Shown in pieces: positions 51,074 through 58,571 of a stretch of DNA of 64,000 nucleotides; within the stretch, counting starts at the first letter, position 1, and each line of letters begins with the position of its first letter. The notes under the pieces are model-generated. The model was given only the letters and a program-made list of their open reading frames with translations. It was not told the origin of the DNA and ran no database searches. Source of the stretch: Streptomyces sp. LHD-70 (GTDB lineage: Bacteria > Actinomycetota > Actinomycetes > Streptomycetales > Streptomycetaceae); contig NZ_JAVIFW010000003.1 of assembly GCF_031157275.1 (NCBI RefSeq), positions 372,001-436,000 of the forward strand, given 5' to 3'. The translations under genes were made by a program, and so were the position numbers.

Positions 51074-51862
51074 GTGTCTGACGAGAATGTCACTTCCTCG
51101 GTCCAGGACCGGTACGCCCCGCAGTTCGCTCAGGAACTGGCCCGTAACGAGCAGGAGCAGAAGGAGCTCGAGGCGCGCCTCGCCCAACTCCGCGAGGACC
51201 ACACGGCGTTGAGCGGAATGCTCGCCGCGCTCGGCCACGAGACCACACCCAGGAGCGAGCCCGAGACGGCAACCCCCGCATCCGTGACGGACGAGGCCAA
51301 GGCGGCGGGGGAGTCGGTGCCGCAGCAGCGAAGCTCCGGCAAGAAGCCGACGACGGCCAAGAAGTCGTCCGTCACGAACAAGGCCTCGGCGACGAAGAAA
51401 ACTCCGGCCAAGAAGACCACGCCGAAGACGGCCACGAGCAAGGCAGCCACGAGCGATACGGCTACGACCAACACGGCCACGAGCAACACGGCCACGAGCA
51501 ACACGGCCACCAAGGCACCAAGCGGCAAGACAGCGACCAAGGCCCCCGGAGGCCCCACCCTCCAGGACGTCATCGCGGGCCTGCTCGGCGGCCACTCCCC
51601 GGAGCGGCGCACCGTGCGGGAGATCTTCGACGAGCTGAAGCAGAAGCACCCCGAGCGCGCCTCCAGCACCCAGTCCGTGCGCAACGCCCTCAACGGCCTG
51701 CTGCGCAAGGGCGCCATCGAGCGCGAGGAGAAGCAGGGCGCGGTCTGGTTCGGCACGCCCGCCACCGCCGCCCCGACCGCCACCTCCACCGCCCCCTCGG
51801 CGACCACCACACCCGCAGCCGAGTCCGCCGACGAGAAGCCCAAGGCCCCCGCAGAGGCCTGA
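51074..51862 (+). CDS. Winged-helix protein with histone H1-like Lys/Thr/Ala region
   Basis: 262 residues. N-terminal coiled coil NEQEQKELEARLAQLREDHT (near 24), a low-complexity basic region (KKPTTAKKSSVTNKASATKK, then TSNTATSNTATKAP, near 90-155) like the tail of histone H1 or bacterial Hup-type proteins, then a winged helix of about 70 residues (TLQDVIAGLLGGHSPERRTV; SVRNALNGLLRKGAIEREEK; GAVWFGTP) and a Thr/Ala/Pro tail. GTG 51074 follows AAGGGAG. A DNA-architecture or chromosome-compacting role is inferred from the basic region. The TSNTA repeat is encoded by 15-bp units. Confidence 0.82.
   Translation: MSDENVTSSVQDRYAPQFAQELARNEQEQKELEARLAQLREDHTALSGMLAALGHETTPRSEPETATPASVTDEAKAAGESVPQQRSSGKKPTTAKKSSVTNKASATKKTPAKKTTPKTATSKAATSDTATTNTATSNTATSNTATKAPSGKTATKAPGGPTLQDVIAGLLGGHSPERRTVREIFDELKQKHPERASSTQSVRNALNGLLRKGAIEREEKQGAVWFGTPATAAPTATSTAPSATTTPAAESADEKPKAPAEA
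51464..51508. repeat. 15-bp coding tandem repeat in the H1-like region
   Basis: ACGACCAACACGGCC (51464-51478), ACGAGCAACACGGCC (51479-51493) and the same (51494-51508). They preserve frame and encode the TTNTA / TSNTA repeats. Confidence 0.9.
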
Positions 51863-51890
51863 CGGACGGAAGCGGGGGGCCGGGTAGGGC

Positions 51891-52318
51891 TCAGCCCAAC
51901 ATCCGGCCCAACTCGGCAAGTTGACGCTCCACCGGCCCGAACGTCAGCAACCCGCCGCCCGGCCCAGCACACACCACAGCGCCTCGTTGAGCAGATCCCG
52001 CGGCGGTGCGGGCGCCGTGCGCAGCCCCGTGCGGCCTCGTCGATCCGCCCGAGATCGGCGAGGAGCAGCGGCCGGACCCAGGGCTCGTGCGGACCCTGAT
52101 CGGCGTCGGGGTCAACGGTGGCCGTCGTGCCGTGCAGAACGTCCACGGAGAGCAGGGCCAGCGGCAGCAACCCCTCGGAGAGGCCGGGCATCCCGGCGCC
52201 TTCGAGGGTGCGGGCCGCCTCGCGGTACGCGGCACGGGCCGCGTCGGCCGGTTGCGTCAAGGTCGTGCGCAGCCCCCGGTGCGGCCAGCGCAGCGCGGCG
52301 ACGACCGGCAACCGCCTC
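51891..52318 (-). pseudogene. Remnant of a SARP/AfsR-type BTAD regulator (C-terminal part, broken)
   Basis: Read from 52318 downward the frame gives RRLPVVAALRWPHRGLRTTL ... GMPGLSEGLLPLALLSVDVL ... WVRPLLLADLGRIDEAARG, the C-terminal domain of streptomycete BTAD regulators. It then shifts frame twice, continuing as LRTAPAPPRDLLNEALWCVLGRAAG and finally LLTFGPVERQLAELGRMLG before the stop at 51891. The second shift coincides with loss of about 20 residues usually present between GRAA and LLTFGP. The DNA-binding N-terminus is missing altogether. Sequencing error could explain one shift, but not the missing N-terminus. Confidence 0.75.
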
Positions 52319-52321
52319 ACC

Positions 52322-52499
52322 ATGCCCGTCACCGTCCTCCAGCAGGACTGGCGCCGCCCTCGGCCACGAGGCGGCCGCGCTGTGGGGAGCGTGGGCCGAC
52401 AACCTCGACCACACCACCGTGACCTGCGGCCACTTCATGGCCGAGGAGGCCCAGAAGGAGGTCGTACGGGCGCTGCGCGCACTCCTCGCGCGGGCATGA
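52322..52499 (+). pseudogene. Remnant of an alpha/beta hydrolase (C-terminal part, frameshifted)
   Basis: PVTVLQQDW (from 52322) continues after a 2-base deletion as GAALGHEAAALWGAWADNLD, then TVTCGHFMAEEAQKEVVRAL to a stop at 52497-52499. CGHFMAEEA is the catalytic His region of haloacetate dehalogenase/epoxide hydrolase-like enzymes. The nucleophile-bearing N-terminal ~230 residues are absent. It abuts, head to head, the broken BTAD gene. Confidence 0.7.
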
Positions 52500-52663
52500 C
52501 ACCGGGCCTCCTCGCGCGGGCATAACGCCCCCGCAGGGGCCAGGCGGCATCTGGGCAGCCGCAGTGGGCGCCGGTACGTTCCTCGACGACCCCACCTCGA
52601 CGACCCCACCTCGGCCGACCGCTCGCCCGCACGGCCTGCGCCCAAGGAATGCGAGGTACCGAC

Positions 52664-53323
52664 ATGACACCGCCCCCGCCTCCCCCGCCGCCCCCCGACA
52701 TCACCCGCAAGGCGCTCCTGAAAGCCGCCCTCGTCGCCGGAACCGTGCCCCTGCTCACCTCCGGCGGCACCGCGCTCGCCCGCGACACCGCCGCCCGCGG
52801 CGGCCCGCTCGCACCCACCCCGACCTGCGACGACGGCGACGGTCCCACCCATGAGCAGATGGAAGGGCCGTACTTCAAACCGAACTCGCCGCTGCGCAGC
52901 GACCTCGCGCCGCCGGGCACCCCCGGCATCCCGCTCACCGTCAGCGGCTATGTCTTCAGCCGCACCTGCACCCCGCTGCCCGGCGTGCTCCTCGACTTCT
53001 GGCAGGCGGACGACAACGGCGCCTACGACCTCGCCGGATACGCCTTCCGCGGCCACCAGTTCACCGACTCCACCGGCGCCTTCGCGCTCACCACGATCGT
53101 GCCGGGCCTCTATCCGGGACGCACCCGCCACCTGCACGTGAAGGCGCAGGCCCCGGGCGAGGCCGTACTCACGACGCAGCTGTACTTCCCGGACGAGCCG
53201 CGCAACCACACCGACGCCCTCTTCGACCCCGCGCTGCTTATGACCGTCCAGGACAACGGAACCGACCGGCAGGGCACCTTCGACTTCGTCCTTGACGTGG
53301 CGCCCGCCGCCCAACAGCGTTGA
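52664..53323 (+). CDS. Exported intradiol ring-cleavage dioxygenase
   Basis: 219 residues. A Pro-run (MTPPPPPPPPP) precedes RKALLKAALVAGTVPLLTSG, a signal peptide, probably Sec or Tat-like without a full RR. The catalytic domain has EGPYFKPNSPLRSDLAPPG, DFWQADDNGAYDLAGYAFRG (Tyr ligands) and GRTRHLHVKAQAPG (His ligands) as in secreted intradiol dioxygenases that open catechol-type rings with Fe(III). ATG 52664 follows GCGAGG. It is followed by an AraC gene 147 bases on. Extracellular breakdown of lignin-derived or humic catechols is inferred from the family. Confidence 0.9.
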   Translation: MTPPPPPPPPPDITRKALLKAALVAGTVPLLTSGGTALARDTAARGGPLAPTPTCDDGDGPTHEQMEGPYFKPNSPLRSDLAPPGTPGIPLTVSGYVFSRTCTPLPGVLLDFWQADDNGAYDLAGYAFRGHQFTDSTGAFALTTIVPGLYPGRTRHLHVKAQAPGEAVLTTQLYFPDEPRNHTDALFDPALLMTVQDNGTDRQGTFDFVLDVAPAAQQR

Positions 53324-53470
53324 CCCTGTGGGGGGTTGACCTCGTCCGGGCGGGCGCACCACACGCGCAGGCGCGCCCGCCCGTCACGAGCTGCCCCTCC
53401 CGCACGACCGGTCCAGCCGCCACAATCTGTGACCGAACCCCCCGCACGACGCCTGTGCGAAGCTGGACGG

Positions 53471-53893
53471 GTGAGCAATCTGGAGGACCTCGTACGGCTC
53501 CGCAAAGCCCGTGACGTCATGGACCGCGACTACGCACAGCCACTGGACGTGGCGGCCCTGGCGCGGGTCGCCCTCATGTCGCCGGGCCACTTCTCCCGCA
53601 GCTTCCGCGCCGCGTACGGGGAGACTCCGTACAGCTATCTGATGACGCGCCGCATCGAGCGCGCCAAGGCCCTGCTGCGGCGCGGCGACCTGTCCGTGAC
53701 CGAGGTGTGCTTCGAGGTGGGCTGTACGTCGCTCGGCTCGTTCAGCTCGCGCTTCACCGAGCTGGTGGGCGAGAGCCCCAGCGCCTACCGGGCCCGTGAC
53801 CACGCGGACGGGGCCGCCGTCCCTCCTTGCGTCGCGAAGGTCTACACCCGACCGGTCAGGAACGGAGAAGCGAAGCCCGTGCCCGGCGCCTAG
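53471..53893 (+). CDS. AraC-family helix-turn-helix regulator (DNA-binding domain only)
   Basis: 140 residues consisting of the two-HTH AraC domain: LDVAALARVALMSPGHFSRSFRAAYGETPY (near 20) and LSVTEVCFEVGCTSLGSFSSRFTELVGESP (near 75), with no separate ligand domain. GTG 53471 starts close to the first helix. The start of a VOC protein follows after 10 bases, so the two genes form a transcript; this AraC-VOC pair is common in actinobacteria, often controlling its partner. Confidence 0.9.
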   Translation: MSNLEDLVRLRKARDVMDRDYAQPLDVAALARVALMSPGHFSRSFRAAYGETPYSYLMTRRIERAKALLRRGDLSVTEVCFEVGCTSLGSFSSRFTELVGESPSAYRARDHADGAAVPPCVAKVYTRPVRNGEAKPVPGA

Positions 53894-53903
53894 CGTGAAG
53901 CGC

Positions 53904-54320
53904 ATGGACATCAACCTCACCACCTGTTTCATCGCCGTCGACGACCACGACAAGGCACTGCCCTTCTACCGGGACGTCCTCGGCCTGGAAGTACGCAACG
54001 ACGTCGGCTTCGAGGGCATGCGCTGGGTGACCGTCGGCTCGCCCGACCAGCCCGACGTGAACATCGTCCTCGAACCGCCGCTCGCCGACCCGAACGCCCC
54101 CGCCGCCGACCGGCAGGCCATGGCGGAACTCCTCGCCAAGGGCCTCCTGCGCGGCGTCATCTTCCAGACCGACGACGTCGACGCCACCTTCGAGCGGATC
54201 CGCGCCGCCGGCGGCGACGTACTCCAGGAGCCCGTCGACCAGCCCTACGGCGTCCGCGACTGCGCGTTCCGCGACCCCGCCGGCAACATGCTGCGCTTCA
54301 ACCAGGCCCGCAAGAGCTGA
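53904..54320 (+). CDS. VOC-superfamily (glyoxalase/bleomycin resistance-like) protein
   Basis: 138 residues with the paired beta-alpha-beta-beta-beta pattern: TTCFIAVDDHDKALPFYRDV at the start and IFQTDDVDATFERIRAAGGD in the second half, with metal-ligand positions near DPAGNMLRFNQ. Family members include glyoxalases, ring-cleavage dioxygenases and antibiotic-binding proteins. It follows the AraC gene at 10 bases, so it may be its regulated target. No substrate can be stated. Confidence 0.88.
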   Translation: MDINLTTCFIAVDDHDKALPFYRDVLGLEVRNDVGFEGMRWVTVGSPDQPDVNIVLEPPLADPNAPAADRQAMAELLAKGLLRGVIFQTDDVDATFERIRAAGGDVLQEPVDQPYGVRDCAFRDPAGNMLRFNQARKS

Positions 54321-54354
54321 TCCCGCGGCCCCCGCGGCCCACACGCCCCCACCC

Positions 54355-55122
54355 TCACGGAAAGATCTGCTTGCTCGCGTCCCGGATCGCCGCCAACTCC
54401 CGCTCGTAGAAGGCGTGGAGAGGCGATCCGGGACGGTACGCGTGGCACGGCACCGACTGCCGGTCCGGCTGCGCGTGGTACTGCGTGACCACCAGCGCCT
54501 CGTCCATGCGGTAGATCGTCGACGCCCGGAAGCCGGGACAGGCCCAGATCTCCACCGCCCCGGCCGGCGCGGTCCCCGCGAGCCGGACGCAGTCGGCCAC
54601 CGCCTCCTGGACCTTCGCGCGCACGTCGTGCTCCGTGTAGACCGGGTGGAAACGTGCGCCGAGCGCGGTCACACATGCAGGGTCGGTGTGGTCCGCGAGG
54701 AAGAACCTGACCTTCGCGCCCGGCCTGCGCACGAGCCGCAGCAGCTCCTCGCGGTGCGCGCCGCGCCAGGTCGTGGACCAGGCGCAGGACACGTCGAGGG
54801 TGCGGGTGCGGGCCAGGTGGTGGTCCCAGTCGAGCAGGTCGAGGTAGTCGGCGCCCACGGCGAGCAGGCCGCTCTGCTCGACGTCGTGCCGCAGGCCGAT
54901 CGCCTCGGTCAGCTCCTGCCGGTCGCGGCGCCTGCCCGCGAGGTTCACGAGTACGGCGATGCCCACCGAGGTGATCAGCACCTCCCCGGCGACGGACCGG
55001 AGTTCGGCCGCGGACGGCCCGCTGGAGAGCAGCAGCACCGCCCCCGCGGCGAACGCCGCCGCCCCCAGGAACCAGGTGGCCAGACTGTTGAGCTGTCGAT
55101 AGGGGAGCGCGGGCGCACGCAT
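54355..55122 (-). CDS. Membrane protein with PLD-like cytosolic domain
   Basis: 255 residues. Two N-terminal hydrophobic segments (LATWFLGAAAFAAGAVLLLS; VAGEVLITSVGIAVLVNLAG) anchor it, followed by a cytosolic domain (SCAWSTTWRGAHREELLRLV; KVRFFLADHTDPACVTALGA; STIYRMDEALVVTQYHAQPD) with the layout of a phospholipase D/nuclease-like fold but without a clear HxK motif. ATG 55122 is used; a GTG at 55185 would add about 21 Pro-rich residues. Third in a minus-strand row behind the TNT protein and a small gene. Role unknown. Confidence 0.7.
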   Translation of the reverse strand: MRAPALPYRQLNSLATWFLGAAAFAAGAVLLLSSGPSAAELRSVAGEVLITSVGIAVLVNLAGRRRDRQELTEAIGLRHDVEQSGLLAVGADYLDLLDWDHHLARTRTLDVSCAWSTTWRGAHREELLRLVRRPGAKVRFFLADHTDPACVTALGARFHPVYTEHDVRAKVQEAVADCVRLAGTAPAGAVEIWACPGFRASTIYRMDEALVVTQYHAQPDRQSVPCHAYRPGSPLHAFYERELAAIRDASKQIFP

Positions 55123-55209
55123 ACGGGGTCGGTCTCCGTACGGATTCGGGGGGATGGGGAGCGGCCCCGGACCGTGCCGTCGCACGTTCCGGGGCCAGGC
55201 CGGGGCCCG

Positions 55210-55443
55210 TCAGGTGAGCAGACGCAACAGCGCCGCGCAGGCCTCGGCCTCCGTACTGTGGTGGGTGATCACTTCGTACATGCCGCGCTCGTACGCGCCG
55301 GTCTCCCACGCGCCATCGGGTGACCTGCGCAGGAACAGGAAGTCCGGGGGCGTGGGGGCCGGTTCGTGGACGCCTTCGATGCGGTAGTGGCCGTCGGGCA
55401 CTCCCGCCGCGGTCAGCGCGGCACGCAGGGTGGTGCGGTTCAT
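55210..55443 (-). CDS. Small protein downstream of the TNT toxin gene, immunity candidate
   Basis: 77 residues, soluble, acidic. MNRTTLRAALTAAGVPDGHY and ERGMYEVITHHSTEAEACAA suggest a small alpha/beta protein. It starts 16 bases after the TNT gene stop, on the same strand, the place where immunity genes for secreted toxins usually lie. It is shorter than the mycobacterial TNT immunity factor and no sequence link to it can be shown here, so the role is a positional inference. Confidence 0.7.
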   Translation of the reverse strand: MNRTTLRAALTAAGVPDGHYRIEGVHEPAPTPPDFLFLRRSPDGAWETGAYERGMYEVITHHSTEAEACAALLRLLT

Positions 55444-55459
55444 GGCGCGTCCGGGGCGG

Positions 55460-56146
55460 TCACTGCGGGACGGGGGCGAGGTAGCCGTGCTCCAGGAGCC
55501 ACTTCACGTTCAGCCGCTGCCCCTCGCCCGGGTCGAGGAACACCGCGTCCAGCTTGATCTGCTGGCCCCCGCCGGGCTGCTCGAACCACGGGGCGATGCT
55601 GCCCTGCCACACCCAGAACGGCTTGCTGACCTTGTACACGCGGTAGTCGCAAGGGGCGCTCGCATCACGGGTGTTGAGGTTCTGCGGCGGCAGCGCCCGC
55701 TCCTCGTACGGGTCACCGGCCGGGGCGAGATACGCGCCGTACTCGGAGCCGAAGCGGTCCAGGCGCTGTCCCTCGCGGAGCTTGGTGGGCTCCTTGTCGA
55801 TCTCGCCGTTCTTCTCGGCGAAGCCGTCGTTGGGCGGGTACTTCCAGCCGCCGCCGTCCGCCGGGCCCTCCCAGTACTTCTTCAGGTACGCGTCGTCGGA
55901 GAGGCCGCCGGTCCTGTTCCAGTTCTTGAGCAGCGGGCCGACCGGAGCGTGCCACTGCTTCGGCAGCCGCTTCGGGCCGAGGCGGGCGTCGCCGTGGTAC
56001 TCGCCGGTGCACGTCGCGCCCGGTGCGGCCGCGGCGCGGGTCTGACCCGGCGCTTCGGGCGCGGCGGCGGCCGACGGCGCCAGGGCCACGGTGACCGTGA
56101 CACCCAGGGCGGCGAAAACGATGCGGAGCGGGCCGGTCGGCTTCAC
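55460..56146 (-). CDS. Secreted TNT-domain protein (putative NAD-glycohydrolase toxin)
   Basis: 228 residues: signal peptide (LRIVFAALGVTVTVALAPSA, mature from about residue 28), then a TNT domain as in the Mycobacterium tuberculosis necrotising toxin CpnT. Conserved elements: DRFGSEYGAYLAPAG (130-144, the Arg), YEERALPPQNL, YRVYKVSKPFWVWQGSIAPWF and EQPGGGQQ (189-196; the Gln of GGGxQ is catalytic in the family). It would hydrolyse NAD in a target cell. GTG 56146 follows GAGGAGGAC. No type VII or pore-forming domain is fused, so delivery is by plain secretion; four Cys may form disulfides. A small gene follows, possibly immunity. Confidence 0.87.
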   Translation of the reverse strand: MKPTGPLRIVFAALGVTVTVALAPSAAAAPEAPGQTRAAAAPGATCTGEYHGDARLGPKRLPKQWHAPVGPLLKNWNRTGGLSDDAYLKKYWEGPADGGGWKYPPNDGFAEKNGEIDKEPTKLREGQRLDRFGSEYGAYLAPAGDPYEERALPPQNLNTRDASAPCDYRVYKVSKPFWVWQGSIAPWFEQPGGGQQIKLDAVFLDPGEGQRLNVKWLLEHGYLAPVPQ

Positions 56147-56203
56147 TCGGGTCCTCCTCGTACGACACAGGGGCGGCCGTCCGGGCCGCCCACTCGAAGT
56201 ACG

Positions 56204-56219
56204 CACGGTAATCACCGTG
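56204..56219. promoter_or_regulatory. CACGGT-N4-ACCGTG palindrome upstream of the TNT gene
   Basis: Perfect 6-base inverted repeat around AATC, 58 bases before the TNT start codon. Possible operator. Confidence 0.45.
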
Positions 56220-56299
56220 TCGCCGTGTGCATCCGCCGCAACGCCGAAGTGGCTTGATCCGTACGGCAGTCGACCGTGCGGAGACGCGGGTACGAGAAC

Positions 56300-56362
56300 G
56301 CCGACCCGCCCTGCCGCGACGCACGGCCGGGGGGACCGTGGTGTCGGGCGGGGCGGGTCGGC
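56300..56362 (-). terminator. Terminator hairpin downstream of gntP
   Basis: GCCGACCCGCCC (56300-56311) pairs with GGGCGGGTCGGC (56351-56362), about 50 bases past the gntP stop. Confidence 0.6.
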
Positions 56363-56414
56363 GGGGCCGGAGGGGGTCCGGCCGGGGGAGGCCCGCGGTG
56401 GTGCGCGGGCCCGG

Positions 56415-57839
56415 CTAGATGATCAGCGAGAGCAGCAGGACCAGGGCACCGGCGACGACCGAGATGATCGTTTCCATCACCGACCAGGTCTTGATGGTCT
56501 GGCCGACGTTCATGCCGAAGTACTCCTTGACCAGCCAGAAGCCCGCGTCGTTGACATGGCTGAAGAACAGCGAGCCGGCGCCGATCGCGAGGACGAGCAG
56601 GGCGGTGTGCGCGGTCGACATGTCGGCGGCGAGCGGCGCGACCAGACCGGCGGCGGAGACCGTCGCGACGGTCGCGGAACCCGTGGCCAGGCGGATGACG
56701 ACGGCGATCAGCCAGGCAAGGAGCAGCGCCGGGATCGCCCAGTCCTTGGAGATCTCCAGGACCATCTCGCCTACGCCGGAGTCGATCAGCGTCTGCTTGA
56801 AGCCGCCGCCGGCGCCGACGATCAGCAGGATGCCCGCGATCGGGGCGAGCGACTTCTCGACCGTGGCCGTGATCCGGCCCTTGGAGAAGCCGGCCGCGCG
56901 GCCGAGCGTGAACATACCGACGACGACCGCGGCGAGCAGGGCGATCAGCGGCGAGCCGATCACGTCGAAGACGCGCTGCACGGTGTGCTCGGGGTTGTCC
57001 ACGACGATGTCGACCAGGGCCTTGGACAGCATCAGGACGACGGGAAGCAGCACGGTCGAGATCGTGGCCCCGAAGCTCGGCAGCTTGGCGACGTCACCGG
57101 AGGGGCGCTTGTCCAGCGCGTCGGACGAGCCGTCGGAGCCCACCATCTTCTCGGGCACCGGGATGTCCACCCAGCGGGCCGCGACCTTCGAGAACAACGG
57201 ACCGGCGATGATCACCGTCGGTATGGCGACGAGCACGCCGAGCGCGAGCGTGACACCGAGGTTGGCGTCGACCGCGTCGATGGCGACGAGCGGGCCGGGG
57301 TGCGGCGGGATCAGGCCGTGCATCACGGAGAGGCCGGCGAGGGCCGGGATGCCGATGCGCATCAGCGAGTAGTTGCCGCGCTTGGCGACCATCAGGACGA
57401 CCGGGATCAGCAGCACGATGCCGACCTCGAAGAACAGCGGCAGTCCGATGACGCTGGCGATCAGCACGATCGCCCAGGGCATGGACCGCCCGCCGGCCTT
57501 GGCCAGGATGGTGTCGACGATCTGGTCGGCGCCGCCGGAGTCCGCGAGCAGCTTGCCGAGGATCGCGCCGAGGGCGATCAGCACGCCGACGCCCGCGACG
57601 GTCGAGCCGAGTCCGGCGGTGAAGCTCGTGATGGCCTTGTCGAGCGGGGCACCGGCGAAGGCCCCGAGCGCGAGCGACCCGATGGTCAGCGCCAGGAACG
57701 CGTGCACCTTGAACTTGGTGATGAGCAGGACGATGACGGCGATGCCCGCGAGGACGGCGATCCCGAGCTGGGCGTGGCCCGCCGAGGTGATCGGCTCGAC
57801 GGCATCCGCTGCCAACGTCTCGACGCTGAGACTGGTCAC
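56415..57839 (-). CDS. gntP: Gluconate:H+ symporter, GntP family
   Basis: 474 residues with about thirteen hydrophobic segments. KFKVHAFLALTIGSLALGAF, GLPLFFEVGIVLLIPVVLMV and GSATVATVSAAGLVAPLA are hallmarks of the GntP family, as is SHVNDAGFWLVKEYFGM near the C-terminus. It imports gluconate with protons. GTG 57839 follows AAGGGA. The gluconokinase gene starts 46 bases upstream, so gntK-gntP is one unit with gntR divergent. Confidence 0.95.
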   Translation of the reverse strand: MTSLSVETLAADAVEPITSAGHAQLGIAVLAGIAVIVLLITKFKVHAFLALTIGSLALGAFAGAPLDKAITSFTAGLGSTVAGVGVLIALGAILGKLLADSGGADQIVDTILAKAGGRSMPWAIVLIASVIGLPLFFEVGIVLLIPVVLMVAKRGNYSLMRIGIPALAGLSVMHGLIPPHPGPLVAIDAVDANLGVTLALGVLVAIPTVIIAGPLFSKVAARWVDIPVPEKMVGSDGSSDALDKRPSGDVAKLPSFGATISTVLLPVVLMLSKALVDIVVDNPEHTVQRVFDVIGSPLIALLAAVVVGMFTLGRAAGFSKGRITATVEKSLAPIAGILLIVGAGGGFKQTLIDSGVGEMVLEISKDWAIPALLLAWLIAVVIRLATGSATVATVSAAGLVAPLAADMSTAHTALLVLAIGAGSLFFSHVNDAGFWLVKEYFGMNVGQTIKTWSVMETIISVVAGALVLLLSLII

Positions 57840-57885
57840 GGTGTTTTCCCTTGCAGGAGAGGGGTGGTTACGGGGGAGGAGGGTG

Positions 57886-58422
57886 CTACGGGGAGGGCGG
57901 TGCGCCGCCGTCCGCCGCGTCGAGGGTGCGGAGGGCTTCGACGGCGCGCTCGGTGATCTCCGCGGGGCTGCCCGCCACGTCGACGTCGACGCCCGCCTCG
58001 TCCGCGCCGAGCGGCTGGAGCGTGGCGAACTGCGAGTCGAGCAGCGCCGTCGGCATGAAGTGGCCCTGGCGGTGCGACATCCGGTCCTCGATGAGCTCGC
58101 GCGAACCGGTCAGGTGGACGAAGACGAGGCCGGGTGCGGCCGACCGCAGCCGGTCCCGGTAACTCCGCTTGAGCGCAGAGCTGCTGACCACGCCGCCGAG
58201 ACCGGACCTGCCGTGGGCCCAGGCGCCGATGGCGTCCAGCCACGGCCACCGGTCGTCGTCGGTCAGCGGGGTGCCGGCCGACATCTTGGCGATGTTCGCC
58301 TCGGGGTGGAAGTCGTCGCCCTCGGCGTACGGGACGCCGAGCCGGGCCGCGAGCAGGGGGCCGATCGTGGTCTTGCCGGTTCCTGCCACGCCCATGACTA
58401 CGACGACGTGGGGGGTGTGCAT
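57886..58422 (-). CDS. gntK: Gluconokinase
   Basis: 178 residues, the usual size. VVVMGVAGTGKTTIGPLLA (near residue 8) is the P-loop, EGDDFHPEANIAKMSAGTPL (near 35) the gluconate site, and SSALKRSYRDRLRSA plus HFMPTALLDSQFATLQPL are the remaining GntK signatures. It makes 6-phosphogluconate from gluconate and ATP for the pentose phosphate pathway. ATG 58422. First gene of the gntK-gntP unit, divergent from gntR with an operator-like palindrome between. Confidence 0.95.
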   Translation of the reverse strand: MHTPHVVVVMGVAGTGKTTIGPLLAARLGVPYAEGDDFHPEANIAKMSAGTPLTDDDRWPWLDAIGAWAHGRSGLGGVVSSSALKRSYRDRLRSAAPGLVFVHLTGSRELIEDRMSHRQGHFMPTALLDSQFATLQPLGADEAGVDVDVAGSPAEITERAVEALRTLDAADGGAPPSP

Positions 58423-58519
58423 GGCTGCGCCTCGCTGTCTTCTTCGACATCCGTTCACACGGCCGCGGTCGTGCGTTACGCCACTGAAACTCATTAGGTC
58501 AGAGGAATTCAAGACTCTG

Positions 58520-58533
58520 TGACTTAAAAGTCA
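58520..58533. promoter_or_regulatory. GntR-type operator candidate
   Basis: TGACTTAAAAGTCA has perfect TGACTT/AAGTCA arms in an AT-rich island between the divergent gntK and gntR genes, 38 bases before the gntR start. Confidence 0.7.
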
Positions 58534-58571
58534 GACTTATTGTCGCCGAGCTCGCCTCGTAGGCTTACGCC

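Noticed and set aside
51130..52332. 400-codon minus-strand frame across the winged-helix gene
   Set aside because: Its 3' two thirds is antisense to the clear plus-strand winged-helix gene; only the first part is a remnant of a BTAD regulator.
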